Shown: positions 25,497 to 35,120, numbered from the stretch's first letter. The stretch is DNA of 64,000 bases from an uncultured Novosphingobium sp. (GCA_937996535.1 CALKVF010000110.1:1-64000), one strand, 5' to 3'. Numbers and translations are program-made. Notes: generated from the letters alone by a model not told the origin.

Positions 25497-27671
25497 ATGC
25501 CTACAGTTAATCCCTCTTCAGCCCCGACTGCCCCCAAGGCGGCAACCTCGCGGGCCCAGGCGCTCGGGACCAATTCGGTTGATTTCATCGACCTGAACGC
25601 GGTCACCTCGACGGCGAACATGCCGTACAATGCCCGCGGCAACGGCGGGAACGACACCGTCTATGGCAACAACTACGACAACGATCTCTACGGCGACGCG
25701 GGTGACGACAACGTCATCGGCCGCTCGGGCAACGACCGTGTCGACGGCGGGCTCGGCAACGACACGCTGATCGGTGACCAGGCCTCGTTCGTCGTGGTCG
25801 GCCCCGGCAACGTGGTCTACAGCGGCATCGACAACGGCTCGGCTGATGGCAACGACACCCTGCTGGGCGGCGCTGGCAACGACACGGCCTGGGGCGGCGG
25901 CGGAAACGACTTCATCCGCGGCGATGCCGGCAACGACACGCTGTATGGCCAGTCCGGCGATGACCGGATCGAAGGCAGCGCCGGCAACGACTCGATTTCG
26001 GGCGGCACCGGCAACGACAACCTGTTTGGCGGCACCGAAACCGACGTGGTCAGCGGCGGCGACGGCGATGACTACATCGACGGCGGCACCAACACCAACG
26101 GGGTTGACCAACTGTCGGGCGATGCCGGCAACGACGTGATCTTCGGCGATGGCGGCCCGGGCCGCAACGCGGACACCGACTATGCCTACAACCAGAGCGG
26201 CTACGACCCGACCTTGGGTCAGGCTGACAACATCTCTGGCGGCGCTGGTGACGACCAGGTCTTCGGTCAAGGCGGCAACGACACCATCAACGGCAACGAC
26301 GGCGACGACCTGCTGTGGGGCGATGACGGCAACGACACCGTTCTCGGCGGCACCGGGGCCGATCAGGTCGATGGCGGTGAAGGCGACGATGCCCTTTACG
26401 GCGAAGACGGCGACGATGAACTCGATGGCGATGCCGGCAACGACTACATCAACGGCGGCGCCGGGATGGACTTCGTGCAAGGCGGTGCCGACAACGATGT
26501 CATCGACGGCTGGACGGGCGATGACGTGCTGAACGGCAACGACGGCAACGACACCGTGCTTGGCTGGACCGGCAACGACATCATCGCCGGGCAGCTCGGT
26601 GATGACGCGCTCTACGGCGAAGACGGCGACGACGTGATCCAGGGGAACGGCGAACAGGCCCCCTATGATCCGTTCGATCCGGACTTCACCGATGCCGACT
26701 TCATCTCGGGCGGCAACGGCAACGATACGCTCAACGGCAACGAAGGCGATGACACCGTGCACGGCGATGCCGGAAACGACTATGTCGCTGGCGATGACGG
26801 CAGCGACATCCTCACGGGTGGAACCGGTGACGACGTGGTCACGGGCGGTGCCGGCAACGACTATGCCCAGGGCAACGACGGCAACGACAACGTCTATGGC
26901 GATGCCGGCAACGACACGCTCGAAGGCAACGACGGCAACGACTTTGTCTCCGGCGGGCTGGGCAATGACGTTGCCTCTGGCGGTGCCGGGAACGACACCG
27001 TGACCGGTGGCCTGGGTGCCGACACGCTCTTCGGCAACGACGGCAACGACATCCTCGATGGCGACAACTTCGATGACTCGATCACCGGTGGCAACGACAC
27101 CATGTTCGGCGGCAACGGGTTCGACTTCATGGAAGGTGGCGGCGGTAACGACTACATGGATGGCGGCAACGACAACGACACCATGTATGGCGACCGTGGC
27201 AATGACACCATGTTCGGCGGCCTCGGCGATGACTACATCGAAGGCGAAACCGGGAACGACTCCATTACCGGTGGTGAAGGCGATGACCGGATGTCGGGCG
27301 GCGCAGGCAAGGATCTGTTCAAGTTCGACTCGACCGACGCTTCGCCGGGCTTCGGTGATGACCACATCGTCTCGCCGACCAACACGCGTGACTTCAACCT
27401 CGCCAACCGCGACACGCTGGTCTTCGATGTTGATGCCGGGTTCGATCCTTCGTCGGACATGCTGGTCATGAGCGGTGACTGGGACGGCCAGGGTGACGGG
27501 CTTGACCTGTACATCGCCACGGCTGCCGGTTCGGTGCTGGTCGAAGACTTCTGGGATGGCGCTTCGGCTCCGATCCAGGCCCTCGCAGCAGCAGGCGCCT
27601 ATGACTCGGTTGCGGCGATGAACGCCTACAGCCAGGGCAACGCCAGCTACGACATGATCACGTTCATCTGA
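25497..27671 (+). CDS. RTX calcium-binding protein, probable type I secretion substrate
   Basis: This 724-residue protein has a 45-residue N-terminal segment without a signal peptide. About 565 residues of glycine/aspartate-rich RTX nonapeptides follow (pattern GGxGNDxLxG, for example GGAGNDTAWGG and GNDGNDTVLG). The C-terminal domain of about 110 residues ends YDMITFI, consistent with an uncleaved type I signal. RTX repeats fold into a calcium-bound beta-roll outside the cell. I see no protease, lipase or other catalytic domain, so the product looks structural, such as a matrix or surface-layer-like protein. ATG 25497 follows AGGAG; in-frame upstream codons back to 25338 lack this. The neighbouring tolC and divergent PrtD/HlyD genes are the likely export route. 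It is highly acidic. Confidence 0.88.
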   Translation: MPTVNPSSAPTAPKAATSRAQALGTNSVDFIDLNAVTSTANMPYNARGNGGNDTVYGNNYDNDLYGDAGDDNVIGRSGNDRVDGGLGNDTLIGDQASFVVVGPGNVVYSGIDNGSADGNDTLLGGAGNDTAWGGGGNDFIRGDAGNDTLYGQSGDDRIEGSAGNDSISGGTGNDNLFGGTETDVVSGGDGDDYIDGGTNTNGVDQLSGDAGNDVIFGDGGPGRNADTDYAYNQSGYDPTLGQADNISGGAGDDQVFGQGGNDTINGNDGDDLLWGDDGNDTVLGGTGADQVDGGEGDDALYGEDGDDELDGDAGNDYINGGAGMDFVQGGADNDVIDGWTGDDVLNGNDGNDTVLGWTGNDIIAGQLGDDALYGEDGDDVIQGNGEQAPYDPFDPDFTDADFISGGNGNDTLNGNEGDDTVHGDAGNDYVAGDDGSDILTGGTGDDVVTGGAGNDYAQGNDGNDNVYGDAGNDTLEGNDGNDFVSGGLGNDVASGGAGNDTVTGGLGADTLFGNDGNDILDGDNFDDSITGGNDTMFGGNGFDFMEGGGGNDYMDGGNDNDTMYGDRGNDTMFGGLGDDYIEGETGNDSITGGEGDDRMSGGAGKDLFKFDSTDASPGFGDDHIVSPTNTRDFNLANRDTLVFDVDAGFDPSSDMLVMSGDWDGQGDGLDLYIATAAGSVLVEDFWDGASAPIQALAAAGAYDSVAAMNAYSQGNASYDMITFI

Positions 27672-27724
27672 TCATTCGCCCCCGGGAGGTTGTGGGCCAC
27701 CTCAACCTTCCGGGTCAGCGGCGC

Positions 27725-27760
27725 AAAGGGAGCGGTTCCGTCAGCGGACCCGCTCCCTTT
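27725..27760 (+). terminator. Intrinsic terminator after the RTX gene
   Basis: The arms AAAGGGAGCGG and CCGCTCCCTTT pair perfectly over eleven bases with a 14-base loop. The hairpin lies 54 bases after the RTX stop and before phoR. Confidence 0.8.
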
Positions 27761-27877
27761 CGCTGTCTGGGGCAGCCGCGTCTGATGGCGCAAACCTGCC
27801 CCGTAACGCGGCTGTCATCATCACGGCGCAATTCGCACTGGTTGCAGCCCGTCCACTCGCCTAGAAGCGCCCGGCCC

Positions 27878-29071
27878 ATGACTGGAAATATTCGCATCCC
27901 CCTGCCCGCCTTGCTGCTGGCTCTGGCCACGACCGCCGGTATGGTTATCGCCGGCACGAACATCTGGCTTTGCGCGGCGGTTGCCCTGACCTGGCTGGGC
28001 TCGCTGTGGCTGACCGTGCCCGAGCCCGAAATCGCGGTCGAGCGGGTCGATGCCGCCGAAGTATCGCGCGATGCGGTGAGCGAGGCGATCGAGCCGCTTG
28101 GCATGCCGCTGCTGGTGCTAGAAGGCACCCGCGTCACCCTTGCCAATGCCGCAGCGCGCGAGGCGCTGGGCGGTCATATCGGCGGACAGGACGTGCGCAT
28201 TGCGCTGCGCCATCCCGATGCGATGCGGCTGGTCGACATGGGCGACGGCGAAAGCGTCACGATTCCCGGACTGACCGGCGCGCGCAGCCTGTGGCAGCTG
28301 ACCCGGCGCCAGATCAACGCCAGCCGCTGGACCATCGAACTGGCCGACCGCACCGCCGAGGCTGACATCGGCCGTGCCCACACCGATTTCGTCGCCAATG
28401 CCAGTCATGAACTGCGCACCCCGCTGGCCGCGATCATCGGCTATGTTGAAACCCTCGCCGATGGCGGGCCGACGCTTGATGCTGAAACCAGCAAGCGCTT
28501 CCTCGACATCGTTCAGCGCGAGGCCAAGCGAATGCTCTCGCTGGTCGAAGATCTGATGACGCTCAGCCATGTCGAGGCGGAAAAGCACGACCGGCCGTCC
28601 GAGCCGCTCGATCTTGCGCAGCTCGCCTCGCGGGTGGTGGCCGAAGTATCCTCGCTGCAGGGCAAGGAGCGGGTCGAACTGGTCAGTGCGGGATCGGGCT
28701 GCGACGTGCTGGGCGATGCCGCACAGCTTGAACAATTGCTCCGCAACCTGGTCGACAATGCGCTGAAATACGGCGGCCCGGATCAGCCGGTCAGCGTGGT
28801 GGTGGAACAGACGCCCAAGGGGCAGATCCATCTCAGCGTCACTGATCGCGGTGCGGGGATTGCGCCCGAGCACCTGCCCCACCTCACCCGGCGCTTCTAT
28901 CGCACCGATCCCAGCCGCAGCCGCGCCTCGGGCGGGACCGGGCTGGGTCTGGCGATCGTGAAACATATCGTCGAGCGCCACCGCGCCCGGCTCGACATTG
29001 CCAGCACCGTGGGCGTGGGCACCACGGTCAGCGTCGATTTCCCGGCAGCCGCGCAGGCCGCTGCCGATTGA
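27878..29071 (+). CDS. phoR: Phosphate-regulon sensor histidine kinase PhoR
   Basis: This 397-residue membrane kinase phosphorylates PhoB when phosphate is scarce and is held inactive by the Pst transporter with PhoU. Two adjacent membrane helices lie at about 8-45. A PAS-like domain follows (about 70-160), then HisKA with the phospho-acceptor His177 in ASHELRTPL. The ATPase domain carries NLVDNALKYG, DRGAGI and GGTGLGLAIV. ATG 27878 is chosen because the membrane helices follow at once; longer in-frame starts run back through the terminator. The gene leads the Pho locus, separated from pstS by one reverse-oriented gene. Confidence 0.92.
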   Translation: MTGNIRIPLPALLLALATTAGMVIAGTNIWLCAAVALTWLGSLWLTVPEPEIAVERVDAAEVSRDAVSEAIEPLGMPLLVLEGTRVTLANAAAREALGGHIGGQDVRIALRHPDAMRLVDMGDGESVTIPGLTGARSLWQLTRRQINASRWTIELADRTAEADIGRAHTDFVANASHELRTPLAAIIGYVETLADGGPTLDAETSKRFLDIVQREAKRMLSLVEDLMTLSHVEAEKHDRPSEPLDLAQLASRVVAEVSSLQGKERVELVSAGSGCDVLGDAAQLEQLLRNLVDNALKYGGPDQPVSVVVEQTPKGQIHLSVTDRGAGIAPEHLPHLTRRFYRTDPSRSRASGGTGLGLAIVKHIVERHRARLDIASTVGVGTTVSVDFPAAAQAAAD

Positions 29072-29104
29072 GGCGGACCGGGCGTTTCATCGCCCAGCCC
29101 GCCT
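29071..29104. terminator. Hairpin between convergent phoR and the DUF2490 gene
   Basis: AGGCGG pairs with CCGCCT and, inside, GGGCG pairs with CGCCC around TTTCAT, with a 3x3 internal loop. No T tract follows, so termination is likely but not certain. Confidence 0.45.
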
Positions 29105-29110
29105 GATCGC

Positions 29111-29779
29111 TCAGAACGATGCGGTCATCGCCAGGGTCAGCACGTGGTCGCTGCTGTCCGTCCCGCCGCGCACGAACCCGTGCTGGTTGAGGTAGCCGGC
29201 TTCGACGCTCAGCTTCTTGTCGAGCGGCACAGACACCGCCACCCAATTGCGCATCCGCTCATAGCCGCCAACGCGCTGGAAGCCGGTGGTGTTGAGATCG
29301 ATGAAGCTTTCGTGGTTCACCGACAGCGTTGACTTGCCGACGAAGGGAACCACGGCCTTGATGTTCGGGCGCAGCCGCCATGCGGTGCCGACCTGGCCTT
29401 CGCGCCAGCGTTCTTCAAGCCGCACCCGACCGCTGAACTTGACCTTGCCGATCTGGGCGAAGTTATCGAGGCTGACCTGCTGGCGCACGCGGTGCTCCAT
29501 CACGCGAAAATCGCCGTGCGAATAGGTCGGGTTGTGAGTGTAGCCCAGCCACAGGGTCACCACCTTGCTCGGCTTGTAACCCAGCATCAGGTTCCCCTCG
29601 ATCTCGTAGAGCCCCTTGGCGTTGCTCGAGCGCGTGACGACCTCGTTCGACAGCTTGAAATTATCGGGCAGCGCAACGCCCACGGTCAGGGTCTGCCAGA
29701 ACTGCTCGTCCTCGCTGGCCAGGGCCGGCGTGGCTGCAACAAGCATCGGCAGCGCCAGGAACATCGTCGATCGAATCAT
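29111..29779 (-). CDS. DUF2490 outer membrane protein, candidate Pho-regulon member
   Basis: This 222-residue protein has a signal peptide (about 1-21, cut after TPALA). Alternating beta-strand patterns follow, with a final strand LTLAMTASF ending in phenylalanine, as expected for an outer membrane barrel. It matches the DUF2490 family, whose role is unknown. It lies in reverse orientation between phoR and pstS. A triple Pho-box-like array sits 41 bases upstream of its start, which suggests induction during phosphate starvation together with pstS. It is too short for a porin of the OprP/OprO type. Confidence 0.8.
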   Translation of the reverse strand: MIRSTMFLALPMLVAATPALASEDEQFWQTLTVGVALPDNFKLSNEVVTRSSNAKGLYEIEGNLMLGYKPSKVVTLWLGYTHNPTYSHGDFRVMEHRVRQQVSLDNFAQIGKVKFSGRVRLEERWREGQVGTAWRLRPNIKAVVPFVGKSTLSVNHESFIDLNTTGFQRVGGYERMRNWVAVSVPLDKKLSVEAGYLNQHGFVRGGTDSSDHVLTLAMTASF

Positions 29780-29819
29780 TGGAAATCCTCTGGATAGGTC
29801 TCGTTTCGCTGGTCCGCTT

Positions 29820-29847
29820 ATGACCGTTCTGTGACACTTTGATGACC
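29820..29847 (-). promoter_or_regulatory. Triple Pho-box-like half-site array before the DUF2490 gene
   Basis: On the minus strand the half-sites read GGTCAT, TGTCAC and GGTCAT. They start every 11 bases (plus-strand positions 29842-29847, 29831-29836 and 29820-29825). The PhoB consensus is two TGTCA-type half-sites with 11-base spacing, so this is a strong match with one extra half-site. It points toward the DUF2490 gene. Confidence 0.7.
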
Positions 29848-29899
29848 CATTCCGTCATTGATGCGACAAATGATTGACCGTGACCATCGACTGGCACGA

Positions 29900-29916
29900 T
29901 GTCATCAATCTGTCAT
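29900..29916 (+). promoter_or_regulatory. Pho box before pstS
   Basis: Two perfect TGTCAT half-sites start 11 bases apart (29900-29905 and 29911-29916), separated by CAATC. The element ends 49 bases before the pstS ATG and matches the PhoB binding consensus. Confidence 0.8.
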
Positions 29917-29965
29917 AGACGAAGCCCAGAGCCCGGATCACACAACGCGAACGGAGCGATTCGCC

Positions 29966-31009
29966 ATGAAAAAGTCTGCCCTTTCTATGACTGCCGCCCT
30001 GTCGGCTCTGACCCTGCTGTCCGCCTGCGGCGGCGCACAGAACTCCTCGCGCGACCAGATCCGCGCGGTCGGTTCGTCGACCGTCTATCCCTTCGCCAAG
30101 GCGGTTGCGGATTCGCTCGCCAAGTCGAGCAGCGCGATCAAGTCGCCGATCGTTGAATCGACTGGCACCGGTGCCGGCATGAAGCTGTTCTGCGCCGGCG
30201 TTGGTGTGCAGTTCCCCGACATCGAAAACGCCTCGCGCCGGATGAAGAAGTCGGAATACGAAGATTGCGCCAAGAATGGTGTCGACAAGATCGTCGAAAT
30301 CCAGGTCGGCCTCGATGGCGTGGCCTTCGCCGAAGCCAAGGGCGGCCTTGGCCTCAAGCTGACCCCGGAAGACATCTACAAGGCGCTGGCCGCCAACCCC
30401 TATGGCAAGCCCAACACCGCCAAGACCTGGAAGGACGTGAACCCCGCGTTCCCGGCCGAAGCGATCCTGGTCTATGGCCCGCCCAGCACCTCGGGCACGC
30501 GTGACGCGCTCAAGGAACTGATCCTGACCAAGGGCTGCGATGCCAACGCCGAAATGAAGGCGCTCAAGGACAGCGACAAGGAAAAGCACGACAAGATCTG
30601 CGGCGAAGTGCGCGGTGACGGTGCCTATGTCGACTCGGGCGAGAACGACAACCTGATCGTTCAGAAGCTCGAAGCCAATCCCAAGGCGGTCGGCATCTTC
30701 GGCTACTCCTACCTTGAAGAAAACGCCGACAAGCTGACCGGCCTGACCATCGGCGGCGTGATGCCGACCTATGCGACGATCTCGGACTACAGCTACCCCG
30801 GCGCCCGTCCGCTCTACATCTACGTGAAGGCCGCGCACCTTGATGCGATCAAGGGGCTCAAGGAATTCGTCGCCGAATGGGCGAAGTCGTGGAGCAAGGG
30901 CGGTCTGCTCGCCAAGCAGGGCATGGTCCTCGCCCCCGACGCGGTGCTCGCCAAGAGCGCCAAGATCGCGGCCGAGTACACCCTGCTCGATCCGACCGAA
31001 CTGAAGTAA
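29966..31009 (+). CDS. pstS: Phosphate-binding lipoprotein PstS
   Basis: This 347-residue periplasmic phosphate receptor delivers phosphate to PstCAB. A lipobox LLSAC places the lipidated Cys at residue 21. The conserved phosphate-binding start IRAVGSSTVYPF and the GPPSTSGTRDAL segment are present. The ATG at 29966 is preferred because signal peptide and lipobox follow directly and CGGAG lies upstream. The sequence is of the larger alphaproteobacterial type. It is preceded by a Pho box and followed 22 bases later by pstC. Confidence 0.95.
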   Translation: MKKSALSMTAALSALTLLSACGGAQNSSRDQIRAVGSSTVYPFAKAVADSLAKSSSAIKSPIVESTGTGAGMKLFCAGVGVQFPDIENASRRMKKSEYEDCAKNGVDKIVEIQVGLDGVAFAEAKGGLGLKLTPEDIYKALAANPYGKPNTAKTWKDVNPAFPAEAILVYGPPSTSGTRDALKELILTKGCDANAEMKALKDSDKEKHDKICGEVRGDGAYVDSGENDNLIVQKLEANPKAVGIFGYSYLEENADKLTGLTIGGVMPTYATISDYSYPGARPLYIYVKAAHLDAIKGLKEFVAEWAKSWSKGGLLAKQGMVLAPDAVLAKSAKIAAEYTLLDPTELK

Positions 31010-31031
31010 TCCCTTAAGGACCGTCGAAACG

Positions 31032-32423
31032 ATGTCGCCAGCCATTCCGATCCTGCTTGCCCTTGGGCTTGGCCTGATTGGCTGGCTGGCGGCGCGTTCG
31101 CGCGCCTGGGCGCTGCGCCGCAGTGCCCGGGAGGCGGGAAGCGAACTCCATTCGCTCCCCAATTATCACGGCTGGTATGTGGCGCTGTGGACGATCGTCC
31201 CGGCTGCCGTATTCGCCATTGCCTGGACCGCGATCAGCCCCGGCCTCGTGCTGGGCAAAGTGCTGGCCGATCCCGCCGCGGCGACGATCCCGGCCTTCGG
31301 CATCCAGCGCGACGCGATCCTTGCCGAAGCCCAGGCCATCGCCAGCGGCAGCGCGGCGGCGGCTTTCAACCCGCAGTCGAGCGCGCTGGTCGAACCATTC
31401 CGCGCCGCGATGGCCCAGTTTTCGACGATCGGGATCATCGTCACCCTGATCCTCGGCTTTGCCGGCGGGGCTTACGCTTTCCTGCGGCTGCGCCCCGATT
31501 TCACCGCCCGCACCCGCGTCGAGCAGATGGTCATGGGCGGCCTGCTGCTGGCCTCGCTGGTAGCGATCTTCACGACCTTCGGGATCCTGGCCTCGCTGCT
31601 GTTCGAGACGGTGCGGTTCTTCAAGGTCGTCAGCCCCGGCGATTTCCTGTTCGGCACCCATTGGGGCCCCGACCCGATGGTCGATCCCGCGTCGGTGCGG
31701 TCCGACAGCTACGGCGCGGTGCCGCTGTTCTGGGGCACCACCTTCATCGGCGCGATCATTGCCATGATCGTCGCGATCCCGCTCGGCATGATGAGCGCGA
31801 TCTACCTCACCCAATATGCCACGCCGCGCCTGCGCAAGTGGATGAAGCCGCTGCTCGAACTGCTCGCTGGCGTGCCGACCGTGGTTTACGGCTATTTCGC
31901 GGCCCTCACCGTCGCCCCGCTGATCCGCGATTTCGGCCATGCCATCGGCATTGCCAGCGCATCGAGCGAAAGCGCGCTGGCCGCCGGCGTCGTCATGGGG
32001 ATCATGATCATCCCCTTCGTCTCCTCGATGGCCGATGACAGCATCACCGCCGTCCCCCAGGCGATGCGCGATGGCAGCCTGGCAATGGGCGCAACCCCTT
32101 CGGAAACGATCCGCAAGGTGCTGATCCCGGCCGCCCTGCCCGGCATCGTCGCGGGCGTGATGCTGGCCGTCAGCCGAGCGATCGGGGAAACCATGATCGT
32201 GGTCATGGCCGCTGGCGCCACCGCCCGGCTCACCGCCAATCCCTTTGAAAGCATGACCACGGTGACTTTCCAGATCGTGGCCATGCTGACCGGCGAAGGC
32301 AGCTTCGACCACCCCGCGACGCTGTCTGCCTTCGCGCTGGGGATGGTGCTGTTCCTCGTCACCCTCGCCCTCAATTTCGTCGCTCTGCGCGTCGTGAAGC
32401 GGTTCCGAGAAGCTTATGAGTGA
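31032..32423 (+). CDS. pstC: Phosphate ABC transporter permease PstC
   Basis: This 463-residue inner membrane subunit has the conserved permease core in its second half. It includes PLFWGTTFIGAIIAMIVAIP and the ATPase-contact loop region GATPSETIRKVLIPAALPG. The first 200 residues add extra membrane and periplasmic segments not present in the roughly 320-residue E. coli protein, as is common in alphaproteobacteria. It overlaps pstA by eight bases, so the two permease subunits are likely coupled. Confidence 0.94.
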   Translation: MSPAIPILLALGLGLIGWLAARSRAWALRRSAREAGSELHSLPNYHGWYVALWTIVPAAVFAIAWTAISPGLVLGKVLADPAAATIPAFGIQRDAILAEAQAIASGSAAAAFNPQSSALVEPFRAAMAQFSTIGIIVTLILGFAGGAYAFLRLRPDFTARTRVEQMVMGGLLLASLVAIFTTFGILASLLFETVRFFKVVSPGDFLFGTHWGPDPMVDPASVRSDSYGAVPLFWGTTFIGAIIAMIVAIPLGMMSAIYLTQYATPRLRKWMKPLLELLAGVPTVVYGYFAALTVAPLIRDFGHAIGIASASSESALAAGVVMGIMIIPFVSSMADDSITAVPQAMRDGSLAMGATPSETIRKVLIPAALPGIVAGVMLAVSRAIGETMIVVMAAGATARLTANPFESMTTVTFQIVAMLTGEGSFDHPATLSAFALGMVLFLVTLALNFVALRVVKRFREAYE

Positions 32424-33642
32424 GATTGCTGCCGCCCGGATCAAGCGCCGCTATGCGGCAGAACGCCGCTTCAAGGCTGTCGGCTTTGCCGCGGTCCTGT
32501 TCTCGGCCCTGGTCCTTGCCTTCCTGCTGATCAGCATGACCGCCAATGCGCTCGGCGGGTTCCAGCGCGCCGAAGTGCGCGTGCCGATCGATTTTTCGAG
32601 CGGCGTGCTGACCATCGATCCGGCGCAGCTTTCCGGCCCTGGCGCGGTCGACGCGCTCAAGGGCGCAGGCCTGCCCGATGTGGTCGCCTTCGCCGCGGCC
32701 AAGGAACTCGGCGATGCCGGCGCTGCGCAGATCCAGGACGGCGCTTGGCGCGAAGTCGGCGAAGCCCTCGCCAGCGATCCCTCGCGCCTGCAGGGCAAGT
32801 TCGAAGCCCACCTGCCGGTCAGCGATGACCTTGCCGCCGCGCTGCGCGGCGATGGCCAGCAGGCGCTGCAACCGCTGGCGGCCAAGCTTCAGGCCGACGG
32901 CAAGCTGACCCACGCGATCGACTGGGGCTTCATCACCCGCGGCGATGCCACCGGCCCGCAGGAAGTCGGTATCTGGGGCGCGCTCAAGGGCTCGATCCTG
33001 ACGATGTTCGTCACCCTGGCACTGGCCTTCCCGGTCGGCGTGCTGGCGGCGGTCTATCTTGAGGAATACGCCCCGCGCAATCGCTGGACCGACCTGATCG
33101 AAGTCTCGATCAACAACCTTGCTGCCGTGCCCTCGATCATTTTCGGGCTGCTGGGCCTCGCGGTATTCCTCGGGCTGATGCCCAACCTGCGCTCGGCCCC
33201 GCTTATCGGCGGGATGACGCTCGCGCTGATGACCATGCCGGTCATCGTGATTTCGGGCCGCAACGCGATCAAGGCCGTGCCGCCCTCGATCCGCGATGCC
33301 GCGCTCGCCGTGGGGGCCAGCCGGGTCCAGACGGTGTTCCACCACGTGCTGCCGCTGGCCCTGCCCGGCATCCTGACCGGCACGATCATCGGCATGGCCC
33401 GCGCGCTGGGTGAAACCGCGCCGCTGCTGATGATCGGGATGCGCGCCTTCGTCGCCACCCCGCCCGAAGGCTTCACTTCGCCGGCCACCGTGCTGCCGGT
33501 TCAGATCTTCCTGTGGTCCGATGAAATCGATCGTGGTTTCGTCGAACGCACTTCCGCGGCCATCATCGTCCTGCTGCTGTTCCTGCTGGCGATGAACGGC
33601 CTGGCCATTTACCTCCGCAACCGCTTCGAGAAACGCTGGTGA
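32416..33642 (+). CDS. pstA: Phosphate ABC transporter permease PstA
   Basis: This 408-residue partner of PstC has one N-terminal helix (about 20-43), a periplasmic DUF3333-like insert (about 44-185), and then the permease core. The core includes the [22 protein letters not shown] and [19 protein letters not shown] segments that contact PstB. The insert is typical of alphaproteobacterial PstA. The stop overlaps the pstB GTG start by four bases. Confidence 0.94.
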   Translation: MSEIAAARIKRRYAAERRFKAVGFAAVLFSALVLAFLLISMTANALGGFQRAEVRVPIDFSSGVLTIDPAQLSGPGAVDALKGAGLPDVVAFAAAKELGDAGAAQIQDGAWREVGEALASDPSRLQGKFEAHLPVSDDLAAALRGDGQQALQPLAAKLQADGKLTHAIDWGFITRGDATGPQEVGIWGALKGSILTMFVTLALAFPVGVLAAVYLEEYAPRNRWTDLIEVSINNLAAVPSIIFGLLGLAVFLGLMPNLRSAPLIGGMTLALMTMPVIVISGRNAIKAVPPSIRDAALAVGASRVQTVFHHVLPLALPGILTGTIIGMARALGETAPLLMIGMRAFVATPPEGFTSPATVLPVQIFLWSDEIDRGFVERTSAAIIVLLLFLLAMNGLAIYLRNRFEKRW

Positions 33643-34424
33643 CAACCTATCACGAACTAGACCCGGTCGATGCCAAGATCGCCGCGCGCAACGTATCCGT
33701 CTTCTATGGCGAAAAGCGCGCGATCGATGACGTCTCGATCGATATCGGGCCGGAATACGTCACCGCTTTCATCGGCCCTTCGGGCTGCGGCAAGTCGACC
33801 TTCCTGCGCACGCTCAACCGCATGAACGATACGATCCCCGGCGCGCGCGTCGAGGGTGAGATCATGCTCGATGGCAAGGACATCTACACCTCGGGCATGG
33901 ACGTGGTGCAACTGCGCGCCCGGGTCGGCATGGTGTTCCAGAAGCCCAACCCCTTCCCCAAGTCGATCTACGAAAACGTGGCCTATGGCGCGCGCATTCA
34001 CGGTCTGGCCGCCAGCAAGAGCGAACTCGACGGGATCGTTGAGCGCGCGCTGCGCCGCGCCGGCCTGTGGGACGAGGTCAAGGACCGGCTGGCCGATAGC
34101 GGCACCGCGCTGTCGGGCGGCCAGCAGCAGCGCCTGTGCATCGCCCGCGCCATTGCGGTCGAACCCGAAGTGATACTGATGGACGAACCGTGCTCGGCGC
34201 TCGACCCGATCGCCACCGCCCGGATCGAGGAGCTGATCGACGAATTGCGCGGCCGCTACGCAATCGTCATCGTCACCCACTCGATGCAGCAGGCGGCCCG
34301 CGTTTCGCAGCGCACGGCCTTCTTCCACCTCGGCAAGATGGTCGAATACGGGAAGACTTCGGACATCTTCACCAATCCGCGTGAAGAGCGCACAAAAGAT
34401 TACATCACCGGACGTTACGGTTAG
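33639..34424 (+). CDS. pstB: Phosphate ABC transporter ATPase PstB
   Basis: This 261-residue ATPase has Walker [10 protein letters not shown], the Q-loop [20 protein letters not shown] characteristic of PstB, signature [14 protein letters not shown], and Walker [14 protein letters not shown]. The GTG start lies inside the pstA stop. Besides driving uptake, PstB takes part in signalling phosphate sufficiency to PhoR through PhoU. phoU follows after eight bases. Confidence 0.96.
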   Translation: MTTYHELDPVDAKIAARNVSVFYGEKRAIDDVSIDIGPEYVTAFIGPSGCGKSTFLRTLNRMNDTIPGARVEGEIMLDGKDIYTSGMDVVQLRARVGMVFQKPNPFPKSIYENVAYGARIHGLAASKSELDGIVERALRRAGLWDEVKDRLADSGTALSGGQQQRLCIARAIAVEPEVILMDEPCSALDPIATARIEELIDELRGRYAIVIVTHSMQQAARVSQRTAFFHLGKMVEYGKTSDIFTNPREERTKDYITGRYG

Positions 34425-34432
34425 GACTTCGC

Positions 34433-35116
34433 ATGGCACACGAACACACTGTCAAGGCTTTCGACGAGGACATCACGCGGCTGCGCGGGCTGATCGCCGA
34501 AATGGGCGGGCTCGCCGAAGTCTCGATCGGCGAAGCGATGAACGCACTGGTGCGCGGCGACCGCGAAGCGGCAAAGGCCGTGGTCGAACGCGATAAGCGG
34601 ATCGACTCGCTCGAAGCAGAAATCGACAAGCTCGCGGTGCGGATCATCGCCCTGCGCGCGCCGATGGCTGATGACCTGCGCGAAGTGATCTCGGCGCTCA
34701 AGATCGCCGGCGTGCTCGAACGGATTGGCGATTATGCCAAGAACATCGCCAAGAGCACCAACAAGGTCTCCAACCGCCGCCAGTTCGAACCGCTGACCCT
34801 GATCCCCGCGATGGCCGAGCTGGCGAGCGAAATGGTCCATGACGTGCTCACCGCCCATGCCGCGCGCGATGCCGAACTCGCCGCCGAAGTCGTCGCCCGC
34901 GATGACAAGGTCGATGCCTTCTACGAAAGCATCTTCCGCAACCTGGTCAGCCACATGATGGAAAATCCCTCGTCGATCAGCAGCGCGGCACAATTGCTGT
35001 TCGTTGCCCGCAATATCGAGCGGATCGGCGATCACGCCACCAATGTCGCAGAGATGGTCTACTACGCCGCCACCGGCAACTATCTCACCGACAAGGAAGA
35101 TCGCACCGGAGCCTGA
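34433..35116 (+). CDS. phoU: Phosphate signalling protein PhoU
   Basis: This 227-residue all-helical protein has the two PhoU repeats. Each contains the E/D-rich metal-binding pattern, for example ALKIAGVLERIGDYAKNIAK and LLFVARNIERIGDHATNVAE. PhoU dampens PhoR when the Pst transporter is loaded. An AGGA element lies before the ATG. The gene is between pstB and phoB, and the phoB start follows four bases after its stop. Confidence 0.95.
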   Translation: MAHEHTVKAFDEDITRLRGLIAEMGGLAEVSIGEAMNALVRGDREAAKAVVERDKRIDSLEAEIDKLAVRIIALRAPMADDLREVISALKIAGVLERIGDYAKNIAKSTNKVSNRRQFEPLTLIPAMAELASEMVHDVLTAHAARDAELAAEVVARDDKVDAFYESIFRNLVSHMMENPSSISSAAQLLFVARNIERIGDHATNVAEMVYYAATGNYLTDKEDRTGA

Positions 35117-35120
35117 TCCC

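Noticed and set aside
25650..27300. Short DNA repeats resembling a CRISPR array
   Set aside because: The repeats are coding RTX nonapeptides in one continuous frame, with no constant repeat-spacer length and no cas genes.
25518..27365. A 615-codon frame antisense to the RTX gene
   Set aside because: It is a by-product of the GGxGND repeats read in reverse, giving a monotonous Val/Ala/Ile pattern without known domains.
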